Shown here: piece by piece, positions 33,072 to 40,720 of the stretch | Numbering within the stretch: the first letter of the stretch is position 1 | Layout of the letters: every line of letters starts with the position of its first letter | DNA from: Geosporobacter ferrireducens | GTDB taxonomy: Bacteria; Bacillota; Clostridia; Peptostreptococcales; Thermotaleaceae | Direction of reading: 5' to 3' | Assembly (NCBI RefSeq): GCF_001750685.1 | Contig: NZ_CP017269.1 | Span: 992,001 to 1,056,000, forward strand | DNA length: 64,000 bases | Made by a program: the position numbers and the translations under genes | Notes under the pieces: generated by a model | What the model was told of the DNA's origin: nothing | The model's database searches: none | Seen by the model: only the letters and a program-made list of their open reading frames with translations

Positions 33072-36000
33072 CTAGGCCCCCCTTTTATTATTTGTTTTCC
33101 CTCTATTATTTTCCTGAAGTGCATAATAGGTAAAAGAATCTATTTTAGACTGATCTATCTCATTCTCATTTCCATCGAAGGTCATATTTAATACGGGTAA
33201 TCTTAAGGCTTTGTTTTCATCCTGGGATAATATGTTCAAAATCGTATTGGTATTTTCATACATGGAGGAAACCGTGATGACTCCTTCTACATAGCTCAAG
33301 TCTCCTAATATTTTAGCTATCCTGTATCTGCCATTTCCCCCTGAGTAGAACCCTAAATATTTATCTGCGTTTCTCACAAGACTTTCTATATCTTTTTCAA
33401 AGAACTTATCCCTTACAAATATTTCAGCGATCTCTTTGATATAGCCGGAAAATTGATTGAGTGCATTGTGGGCGGCTATCTCTTTTTTATTGCCCTTTTG
33501 CGATAAATAATCTCTCCATACAAACCACATATATTCACTTAGGGGAGCATACAGCAGGAGTGTCCCTTGTTCCTCCAGCCTTTTGAAGGCATGGTTATTC
33601 ATAAAGTCGTTAAACAGAACATTTACCTCTCCTACTACAAAGATTTTCTTGGAGTGGTTAAGTTTTTCCATGTCTTTTTGAATTTTTTTTGCCATATTTT
33701 TCAGGTTATCAATGGACAATTCTGCTCTTGTTATCAGATTATAAACCTTATCAAAATATTTTTTCCTTTGATTGCTTGGTGCAAGATTTATTAAGTCTCC
33801 TCCTAAAAGCATCAAGAATATATCTTTAGAAATTGTACTGTCTTTTATAACATCTTCAACAAATGGAGCTATGATCTCTACCGGATGCAGGTTTTCTTCA
33901 TCTAATTTATCTCTAAGCAATCTATAGTATTGTCCGTTTACCTCTGCACCTTCGGATGTAGGAATAATAAATCCGTATTTTTCATTTGATTCCTTTAATT
34001 TTACTGCTTTGTTTAACACATCTCCTAACAGTCCTGTAAAGGAAAGATATTCCTTAGACAATGTATATTTTCGCCCTAAATCCAAGGTTTTCTTAGTTGT
34101 CAGCGGAAGTACCCGTGCTTCATAGCCTTTGGTCTTCAAGTAAGCAGCCAGTATCTGAGAATATGGATACATATACGGCAAATATAATACAGTTGTTTTA
34201 TCTATTCCATCCAATTTGGGTTGAATGTTTGTGGCCTTGTGAACTACACTCTGGGAATACTGCTTAAGCATTAAGGCTTCATTACTTTGACCCTTTTCTG
34301 CTTTCAAACTGTTTACAAATGCTTCTATTCGGGTTAATACACCTACACTTGAAAAGTGTTCATCTACTTCTATATTCAGATAAGGCTTCCCTTTCATTTC
34401 TTCCTTGAAATAGTGGGCCAATACAGTATCGGGCCCGCAGCCATGGTTTGTTATATATATTGGATATAAATTGGGATGCTGTTTAATGATCTGTGCGCCA
34501 GATAATATATGCTGTCCAAATGGCCAATACATATTCGGATGTTCCTTTGAAGTATCATGATCATGGGCTGGTAAATTTGACAGGGTTAAAACCTTATATC
34601 CTAATTTTTCCAGTTTCTCTGGAATGCCCATATTTAACACTGGATCCGCTATACCGTAAGCTCTTGTGACAATTACAAAGGCTTTTTCATCCTTGCCTAA
34701 ACTTTTTATTGTTTCCTCTCCTAATCTCTCAACCTTCAATTCAAAGTCTTTTAAGCTTTTCATTCCTTTTGCTAATGCCAGTCCTGTCTGAACTGGATTT
34801 CTCTCCAGTTTTTGCCCTAGCTTCATCAGCGTTTTCATTATATACTTCTTGCCAAATTCAAAGGAAAGCGCAGGGGATAATAATTCAATCCCTTGACGCT
34901 CCAATTCCATGGTTTTATTGATGAGCTTTGGAAAACACTGCATATATACACATCCATAGTTTTGTCTTGTGGTTGATATTGGATGAGACATGGTATAAAG
35001 GCTGGGTAAAAATATATAATCTACTTTCTTCTCCATTAGTTGGGCTACGTGACCATTGATCAGTTTGATCGGATAGCAGGTTTCCTCCATTGAAAATTCT
35101 TGGCTTAATTCCACCGTTTTGTCACTGCTGTTGTCTGATAGGATAACATTAAATCCTAATTCCTTAAAAAAACTATTAAATAAAGGAAATAACTTGTGTA
35201 AGAAAAGCACCCTGGGAATCCCTACCGTTTTCTTGTTGGGATCTATGGTTTTTTCATACCCCTCTAAATAATATTTTTCAGTTTCTTCAAATACTTTTGT
35301 ACTGTTGTTTGCCTGCTTTATTTCCATCGGGGCAGCTTTTTTAAAATCATGACTTTCAACATAATCAAAGCCTCTGAATAATGAATGGGATTCTTGCATT
35401 GCATCCTTTGCTAAAATTGCAGCACCATAAGCTCCTGTTACACTGAAAAACTCCGGTACTTCCAGCTTATCTCCTAATATCGCTCTAAATGCATTTAAAA
35501 CCGCTTGGTTATATGCTACTCCCCCTTGAAAAAATACTTTCTTGCCAATCTCTTTTTTTCCAACCACTTTGTTTAAATAATTTTTTACAATCGAGTAAGC
35601 TAAACCTGCTGCGATATCTTCGATTTTTGCTTCATTACTCAAACTTGCTGCAATATTGGTCTCTATAAAAACAGTACATCGGTCCCCTAAATCCACCGGA
35701 TTATCAGATTGTATAGCCAAATTTCCAAATTCGCTTATGGGTATGTTGAGCTTTTTTGCCTGCTCTTCAATAAATGATCCGGTTCCCGCAGCACAAACCC
35801 TATTCATCTCAAAATCCGACACAGCTCCATTTTCCAGCTTTATGAATTTAGAATCCTGTCCGCCGATTTCTACGATTGTATCCACCTCTTTATCCAGGGT
35901 ATATGCTGCTTTTGCCTGCGCTGTTATTTCGTCTATAATGACGTCGGCCCCAACAAAGCTGCCTGCCAGATATCTGCCTGAACCAGTAGCACCTACTCCC

Positions 36001-37121
36001 AGAACCCTTATATCCTTTCCAATATCTTTTCTAATTTCCAAGAGTCCTTTTCTTACTGCTTCAACAGGATCTCCCAGCGTTCTTAAGTATTTAAACCCAA
36101 TAACATAACTTTCCTGATCCATCAGCACAACATTTGTACTGGTTGAACCGATATCCAGTCCTATATAACCACTAATTTCAGTGTCTAAGTCCACTGCCTT
36201 GCAGATATGTTTATTCAGACTGTCCTCTTTGCCATAGGCTTTTAATGGGGGAAATACAACTGCATCTTCTGTTAAGTTTAATTTCTCTCCGGTTTCCTGT
36301 ATTACTGTTTTTATCATGGATAAATCCAGAGGCAGTTTATCTCTAAATCCTATGATGGCTGCACCTAAAGCGGCAACATTGCCGCAATCGCCAGGTATTA
36401 TGATTTCATCATCTTCAAGCTGGAGAATATCTTTTAAGGCCCTTGCTATTGCTTTGTTGTACGCAACCCCTCCCGTAAATAATATAGGCTTTACAACCGG
36501 ATTTTTCTTTATCACATTGGCTCTATAGTTTTTTACCAGTGCATAAGCGAGTCCAAGCAGTATATCCTTTGCATCTATCCCTTCCTGTTGATGATGTATA
36601 ATATCTGTTTTCGCAAATACACTGCACCTGCCAGCGATCCTGGGTATAGAAGCAGCCTTTTCTGCAAAGGCAGAATAATCTTCGAGTCTGATTCCCAATC
36701 TGGATACCTGTTCTTCTAAAAATGAACCCGTTCCGGCTGAGCAATTTGAGTTAATGGAAATCTTTATACCGGAATTATCTGATTGACTCATATTCGTTAT
36801 ATATTTTGAACTCTGTCCGCCAATCTCTATCACCGAATGGATACCTGAATGAAGATGTCTGCTTCCTTCAACCAAAGCAGTCACTTCATTCATCCAAGTA
36901 ATTCCTTGTTTTTCAGATATAAATTTACTTCCTTGTCCTGTAACCGCTCCAGTCATTATGTTATATCCGTATTTACTTGTTATTTGCTTTATATATTGGT
37001 CTATTTCTTCCTTAACGCTTCCCTTATGCAAAATATAGGTACGATCCATCACTTCATAATTTTTATTGATTAGTACGAATTTTATAGAAGAATATCCAAT
37101 ATCTATTCCTAAACTATACAA
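33072..37121 (-). CDS. Large acyl-CoA dehydratase activase-like protein (double ASKHA plus HgdB-like domains)
   Basis: A 1349-residue protein. Two BcrAD/BadFG/HgdC-type ATPase modules in tandem open with LGIDIGYSSIK (near residue 5) and YIGLDIGSTSTNVVLM (near 320). Each has a cysteine ahead of a glycine loop (NCSAGTGSFLEEQ, VCAAGTGSFIEEQ) and a second cysteine (GRCSVFAKTD, DRCTVFIETN), the [4Fe-4S] ligands of archerase-type activators. After about residue 630 come a DUF2229-like domain (VGIPRVLFLHKLFPLFNSFF) and an HgdB-like region. These large activases are widespread in anaerobes but mostly uncharacterised; they probably reduce a partner or their own cluster with ATP. TTG at 37121 is chosen because AATGGAGGGCTTGCT precedes it. 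Cotranscription with an ABC importer is the odd point. Confidence 0.85.
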   Translation of the reverse strand: MYSLGIDIGYSSIKFVLINKNYEVMDRTYILHKGSVKEEIDQYIKQITSKYGYNIMTGAVTGQGSKFISEKQGITWMNEVTALVEGSRHLHSGIHSVIEIGGQSSKYITNMSQSDNSGIKISINSNCSAGTGSFLEEQVSRLGIRLEDYSAFAEKAASIPRIAGRCSVFAKTDIIHHQQEGIDAKDILLGLAYALVKNYRANVIKKNPVVKPILFTGGVAYNKAIARALKDILQLEDDEIIIPGDCGNVAALGAAIIGFRDKLPLDLSMIKTVIQETGEKLNLTEDAVVFPPLKAYGKEDSLNKHICKAVDLDTEISGYIGLDIGSTSTNVVLMDQESYVIGFKYLRTLGDPVEAVRKGLLEIRKDIGKDIRVLGVGATGSGRYLAGSFVGADVIIDEITAQAKAAYTLDKEVDTIVEIGGQDSKFIKLENGAVSDFEMNRVCAAGTGSFIEEQAKKLNIPISEFGNLAIQSDNPVDLGDRCTVFIETNIAASLSNEAKIEDIAAGLAYSIVKNYLNKVVGKKEIGKKVFFQGGVAYNQAVLNAFRAILGDKLEVPEFFSVTGAYGAAILAKDAMQESHSLFRGFDYVESHDFKKAAPMEIKQANNSTKVFEETEKYYLEGYEKTIDPNKKTVGIPRVLFLHKLFPLFNSFFKELGFNVILSDNSSDKTVELSQEFSMEETCYPIKLINGHVAQLMEKKVDYIFLPSLYTMSHPISTTRQNYGCVYMQCFPKLINKTMELERQGIELLSPALSFEFGKKYIMKTLMKLGQKLERNPVQTGLALAKGMKSLKDFELKVERLGEETIKSLGKDEKAFVIVTRAYGIADPVLNMGIPEKLEKLGYKVLTLSNLPAHDHDTSKEHPNMYWPFGQHILSGAQIIKQHPNLYPIYITNHGCGPDTVLAHYFKEEMKGKPYLNIEVDEHFSSVGVLTRIEAFVNSLKAEKGQSNEALMLKQYSQSVVHKATNIQPKLDGIDKTTVLYLPYMYPYSQILAAYLKTKGYEARVLPLTTKKTLDLGRKYTLSKEYLSFTGLLGDVLNKAVKLKESNEKYGFIIPTSEGAEVNGQYYRLLRDKLDEENLHPVEIIAPFVEDVIKDSTISKDIFLMLLGGDLINLAPSNQRKKYFDKVYNLITRAELSIDNLKNMAKKIQKDMEKLNHSKKIFVVGEVNVLFNDFMNNHAFKRLEEQGTLLLYAPLSEYMWFVWRDYLSQKGNKKEIAAHNALNQFSGYIKEIAEIFVRDKFFEKDIESLVRNADKYLGFYSGGNGRYRIAKILGDLSYVEGVITVSSMYENTNTILNILSQDENKALRLPVLNMTFDGNENEIDQSKIDSFTYYALQENNRGKTNNKRGA

Positions 37122-37148
37122 AGCAAGCCCTCCATTTCCTGATTCTAA

Positions 37149-37174
37149 TTTCAACAAGCATATCCTTGTTGAAA
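37149..37174. promoter_or_regulatory. Perfect 10-bp inverted repeat, candidate Crp/Fnr-type operator
   Basis: TTTCAACAAG-CATATC-CTTGTTGAAA, with a six-base spacer as in Crp-type dyads. It lies between the activase start (37121) and the divergent Crp/Fnr-family gene (37329). Confidence 0.6.
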
Positions 37175-37207
37175 ATTGAAGTATATCTTATCGAGATGAA
37201 TTGACTT

Positions 37208-37222
37208 TGATAATCATTTTCA
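37208..37222. promoter_or_regulatory. Fur-box-like sequence
   Basis: TGATAATCATTTTCA matches the 7-1-7 Fur box TGATAATnATTATCA at all but one position. It sits in the divergent promoter region of the activase unit and the Crp/Fnr gene. PerR and Zur boxes look similar, and A+T-rich chance matches occur. Confidence 0.4.
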
Positions 37223-37328
37223 TTTATACTATAAAGTGATTATATACTTAAATTTCTAATAAAAAAGTATCTCACGATACACATTTCATATTTTCTGGTC
37301 TAAAAAAATTTTTTAGGAGGGTAAAAGT

Positions 37329-38009
37329 ATGCATAACCTCATAAACGCTCTAACCCATTGTGTTCTTTTTAATCATTTATCTATGGATGAGGTATCTCAC
37401 CTTTTATCCGATGTTACATACACTATAAAATTCTACAAAAAAAATGAAGTGGTATTTTCGCCCCACCACCCATCCGACACACTTGGAATTATATTGGATG
37501 GAAGTGTAGATGTTCAGAAGATATTTGCATCGGGAAAAGCAATAACAGTAAACAGGAGATATTCCTACGATCTTATTGCAGATGCATCCTTATTTGCAAA
37601 TATCGATTGTTATCCTTCCACGATCTCCACTTGCGAGAACAGTCATATTTTTTTGATAAATAAATGCAGCCTTTTGAAACTGTTTTCCAAGGATGAAAAG
37701 ATTATGTCTAAGTTTCTGGAATCTGTCTCCAATAGGGTTTTGGCCTTAAATAACACCATCGAAATACTCTCTTTAAATTCTGTTCCTTCCAAAATTGCAT
37801 ATTTCCTAATACTGGAACAGAAAAAACAAAAAAGCAATACCATTAAACTAAAATTCACAAAAAAGTCTCTGGCTGAGCATATAAATGTATCTAGACCTAC
37901 CTTATCCAGGGAACTTAAGAATTTACAGCTACAGGGAATTATTTCCTTTCACAAGAGAATCATTGAAATACACAGTTTAGAAAAGCTTGAAGCACTCTGT
38001 TCTTTTTGA
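37329..38009 (+). CDS. Crp/Fnr-family transcription regulator
   Basis: A 226-residue regulator. The cyclic-nucleotide-binding-like barrel (about 10-130) has TLGIILDGSVDVQKIFASGK and ISTCENSHIFLINK; it lacks the Arg/Ser pair that binds cAMP, so another effector is likely. A long dimerisation helix (SKFLESVSNRVLALNNTIEI) leads to the HTH_Crp domain with FTKKSLAEHINVSRPTLSRE followed by LKNLQLQGII (about 177-206). No N-terminal Fnr-type cysteine cluster is visible. AGGAGGGTAAAAGT precedes the ATG. Divergent from the activase/ABC unit with a shared 200-base control region, so it is probably its regulator. Confidence 0.85.
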   Translation: MHNLINALTHCVLFNHLSMDEVSHLLSDVTYTIKFYKKNEVVFSPHHPSDTLGIILDGSVDVQKIFASGKAITVNRRYSYDLIADASLFANIDCYPSTISTCENSHIFLINKCSLLKLFSKDEKIMSKFLESVSNRVLALNNTIEILSLNSVPSKIAYFLILEQKKQKSNTIKLKFTKKSLAEHINVSRPTLSRELKNLQLQGIISFHKRIIEIHSLEKLEALCSF

Positions 38010-38013
38010 ATAA

Positions 38014-38059
38014 AAAAACAACTCCACATCTGATTGGATCAATCAATGGAGCTGTTTTT
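38014..38059. terminator. Bidirectional terminator
   Basis: AACAaCTCCA..TTGAT-type stem pairing with ..TGGAGCTGTT, A-run on the left and seven T on the right. Separates the Crp/Fnr gene from the convergent cupin gene. Confidence 0.8.
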
Positions 38060-38085
38060 TTACGTATTTAATTTTGCTAATATTT

Positions 38086-38424
38086 TTATGGTCTAAATAC
38101 TACAACTAAAAGCATTTTGAATTGTTCTTTAGCTAATAATGCATGGGGCACCCCTGCCGGCATCACAATCGTTTCGCCCTTTTTTACGTTAAAATGCGCT
38201 TCTCCTATTGTTATATCCGCTTCTCCATCAAGCAAGTAAACCATCGCATCTCCACTTGAAGAGTGGGAGCTTATTTCTTCTCCCTTATCAAATGCAAATA
38301 AAGTTAAGCTCAGATTTTTTCCTTGTGCTAAAGTTCTGCTAATAACCTGTCCTTCCAGATATGTAACTAGTGACTCCATATCCAGTACTTTTGAAAGTTC
38401 AATGTTTTTAATCAGTTGCTCCAT
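38086..38424 (-). CDS. Small cupin-domain protein
   Basis: A 112-residue single-domain cupin. Motif 1 is approximated by FDKGEEISSHSSSGDAMVYL (about 47-66) and motif 2 by GETIVMPAGVPHALLA (about 82-97). Metal-binding His/Glu are only partly conserved (HSSSGD, PHALLA). Start ATG at 38424 has GAAGGAGGGTTCCCT upstream. Similar cupins often accompany redox stress genes; role unknown. It follows the CGGC gene by about 100 bases on the same strand. Confidence 0.85.
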   Translation of the reverse strand: MEQLIKNIELSKVLDMESLVTYLEGQVISRTLAQGKNLSLTLFAFDKGEEISSHSSSGDAMVYLLDGEADITIGEAHFNVKKGETIVMPAGVPHALLAKEQFKMLLVVVFRP

Positions 38425-38523
38425 AGGGAACCCTCCTTCATATTTTAATTTCATAAATAATACTATCATTTCCTTGATACGGTTTCTGTATCCTGGGTTA
38501 CTTTTTGTTTTTTGTAAATTTCA

Positions 38524-38865
38524 TTACGTCTTTTTTTCCAAATGAATTGTGTTTCTGCGCTTGCCTTTTTCTGATCCATGAGTATAGCCCACAACCTTAA
38601 AATGTTGAGCAAGACGATGGGCTAAACCTTCGTAATCCGGATACTTTGCTCTGAGGCAGGATGAAAGATGTACCACCTCCACACCATTATTGACCAGCTT
38701 TTCGATTTTGTATTCTAAAGCTCCCCCCGCATGGGTGAAGCCCACTAGCTCGGCCTCGGCATCATACCCCGAAAAAGCATCAATTCTTTGATAAAATGCG
38801 GTAAAGCAGCCTTTTCCAGTGCAGCGATTCATTGTGTCTTCATTTACTAAAATTGCAATTTTCAT
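38524..38865 (-). CDS. CGGC-domain putative metal-binding protein
   Basis: A 113-residue protein of the CGGC (COG5561-like) family: KIAILVNEDTMNRCTGKGCF at the start (Cys pair at about 14 and 19), SCLRAKYPDY in the middle and VGYTHGSEKG near the end. The family is named for conserved cysteines and is presumed metal binding; the actual function is unknown. In this copy the CGGC segment reads CTGKGC. GGGGGTGGGATTAAA precedes the ATG. A Crp-like palindrome lies about 100 bases upstream. Confidence 0.75.
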   Translation of the reverse strand: MKIAILVNEDTMNRCTGKGCFTAFYQRIDAFSGYDAEAELVGFTHAGGALEYKIEKLVNNGVEVVHLSSCLRAKYPDYEGLAHRLAQHFKVVGYTHGSEKGKRRNTIHLEKKT

Positions 38866-38962
38866 TTTAATCCCACCCCCACATTAAAACAAGAGCATAC
38901 CTTATACGCTACTTTGGCACTTTATTATTTAATTTAAAATATCATGTATTCTAAATTTATTA

Positions 38963-38978
38963 AGTGATTATAATCACA
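38963..38978. promoter_or_regulatory. Crp/Fnr-type palindrome upstream of the CGGC gene
   Basis: AGTGATTATAATCACA contains GTGATTATAATCAC, a perfect palindrome with the TGTGA-N6-TCACA architecture. It stands about 100 bases before the CGGC gene on the minus strand. A looser match TGTGATTGGAGTCAAA lies before ytfE (45569-45584). Confidence 0.5.
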
Positions 38979-39048
38979 AATAAATTTTTTTCTGTAAATT
39001 TTATTCGACTTCTATGATACATAATAGATATTGATTCACCTTCATTAA

Positions 39049-39073
39049 AAAACCACCTTAATAGGTGGTTTTC
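39049..39073 (-). terminator. Terminator of the flavoprotein/DUF1450 unit
   Basis: AAACCACCT-TAAT-AGGTGGTTT stem; followed on the minus strand by TTTTAATG. Twelve bases after the DUF1450 stop codon. Confidence 0.85.
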
Positions 39074-39085
39074 ATCATCTCATCA

Positions 39086-39298
39086 TCATAATTGCGCTCT
39101 TATTTTTTCGTATAACTCCTCTGCGGTATCTGCTTGAACCAATTCATCATCTACTAATGCAAAGGGCCCTACTGCACAATCCCCACAATATCCTAAGCAG
39201 GATTCAACCTCTGGCTCTATACCTTCATTCTTTAATTTATCTACAATTTCGTCGGTTCCATGACCAAAATTGTTCTCACAAAATTTGATTTCTGCCAT
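39086..39298 (-). CDS. DUF1450 (YuzB-like) small cysteine protein
   Basis: A 70-residue thioredoxin-fold-like protein of the DUF1450/YuzB family. KFCENNFGHG (Cys near residue 6) and CLGYCGDCAVGPFALVDDEL (about 34-53) carry four cysteines, spaced as in small [2Fe-2S] ferredoxin-like proteins, though cluster binding is unproven. AAGGAGTG precedes; a GTG one codon before the ATG is also possible. It is 22 bases downstream of the flavoprotein gene, so the two are cotranscribed; a role as electron partner is plausible. Confidence 0.85.
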   Translation of the reverse strand: MAEIKFCENNFGHGTDEIVDKLKNEGIEPEVESCLGYCGDCAVGPFALVDDELVQADTAEELYEKIRAQL

Positions 39299-39320
39299 CA
39301 CGATTACACTCCTTGCTTTT

Positions 39321-40538
39321 TTATTTTCTCTCTTTTATTATTTCTAGCAGCTCACCAAAAGATACCCGATTTAAATCAACATCACCTAAATCTATTTCTT
39401 TCTCTATGGCAGTCTTAAGGGCCGGTGAATGTCTAATATCGCCGATTACAATAGCACCTATGACCTTATTATTTTTGATATATACTTTATTATAGATATT
39501 TTCTTCCGACTGATCCTCTAATACGATATTCGTTGCCTGATCTTCTTCAACGATTCCCATCGAAAATAGAGATAGATTAAAAGCATTTAACGTCGTTACT
39601 GGTACGATGTGCTCATAGGTACTGTTTTTTCCCATTATATTATATCCAGCAACTTTTCCATGTCCTATTGCGATATTCCATAATCCGTATATTTCGCTAT
39701 GGTACTCAGCAATATCTCCCGCCGCATAGATATCGCTAACGTTTGTCTCCATTTTTTCATTTACAACAATGCCCTTATTTGTTAGGACCGGTGTCTCTTT
39801 TAATATTTCAATATTAGGCTTGACCCCTACGGAATAGAGGACCATGTCACATTGATCAGACTGTCCCGCCGATGTCTTAAAGCCCAGAACTTTATCCGTA
39901 CCCGTTATTTCAGTGATTTGAGTACCTATCATAATTTCTATGCCAAAAGACTTAACTACCTTTTCTAGTATTTTAGACGCCTTTTCATCCAACTGTCTCG
40001 GCATCAGCCTAGGTAGGAGTTCAGCGATAATAATCTTCTTTCCCATTTGTGATAAACTCCATGCAGTTTCAAGTCCTTGAATTCCTCCACCAATGTTTAG
40101 GATTGTGTTTTTATCTCTTACATGTTCAGTGATATCCCATGCATTCTCAAGTGTTTTTAGTGTATACACACCTTCCTTATCTATGCCAGGTATGGGCGGC
40201 ACAAAGTTTCGTGCTCCATTTGCAAACAGCAGTTTTGTATAATGAAGATTATTTCCATCTGAAGTTGCAACAGATTTATTCTCAATATCTATCGAAATTA
40301 TCTTAATTCCTCGGTATAGTCTGATGCCGTTTTCTTCGTACCACTCCTTTTTTTGAAGTAAGATCTTGTCCTCTTCCAATGTAGAGAGTAATCCTTTTGA
40401 AAGGCGGATACGATTATATGGATAGAATCTTTCTTCTCCCAACAAATGGATTTCACATTCTTTATCAATCTCCCGCATTGCTTTTACAGCAGTAACCGCA
40501 GCAATGCCATTTCCTATAACCACAATCTTTTCTGCCAA
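39321..40538 (-). CDS. FAD-dependent NAD(P)H oxidoreductase (NirB/rubredoxin-reductase-like)
   Basis: A 405-residue flavoprotein with two Rossmann motifs: FAD site VVIGNGIAAVTAVKAMREID (about 5-24) and NAD site LNIGGGIQGLETAWSLSQMG (about 148-167), plus the second FAD motif ETNVSDIYAAGDIAEY (about 262-277). It resembles the N-terminal flavin half of nitrite reductase NirB and anaerobic rubredoxin/NO reductases' reductases. Conserved redox-active disulfide absent. The start is probably the TTG at 40538 (AAAAGGAGTGAAGG upstream). It pairs with DUF1450 downstream. It could supply electrons to Hcp or other stress enzymes nearby; that is inference. Confidence 0.85.
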   Translation of the reverse strand: MAEKIVVIGNGIAAVTAVKAMREIDKECEIHLLGEERFYPYNRIRLSKGLLSTLEEDKILLQKKEWYEENGIRLYRGIKIISIDIENKSVATSDGNNLHYTKLLFANGARNFVPPIPGIDKEGVYTLKTLENAWDITEHVRDKNTILNIGGGIQGLETAWSLSQMGKKIIIAELLPRLMPRQLDEKASKILEKVVKSFGIEIMIGTQITEITGTDKVLGFKTSAGQSDQCDMVLYSVGVKPNIEILKETPVLTNKGIVVNEKMETNVSDIYAAGDIAEYHSEIYGLWNIAIGHGKVAGYNIMGKNSTYEHIVPVTTLNAFNLSLFSMGIVEEDQATNIVLEDQSEENIYNKVYIKNNKVIGAIVIGDIRHSPALKTAIEKEIDLGDVDLNRVSFGELLEIIKERK

Positions 40539-40720
40539 AACCTTCACTCCTTTTTCATTCATTTCAAATTTAGTGTGCTACGATCTGACGGATACATACC
40601 TATTCAGTAATAGAAAATATATTTCTTCTTTGTTCTACTAACACCCTATTGCATATTCTTTGCTATTCTTTGGAAAAATAGTAAAGGTTAAATTGTATTT
40701 GAAATTAAGGAGGCGTATAT

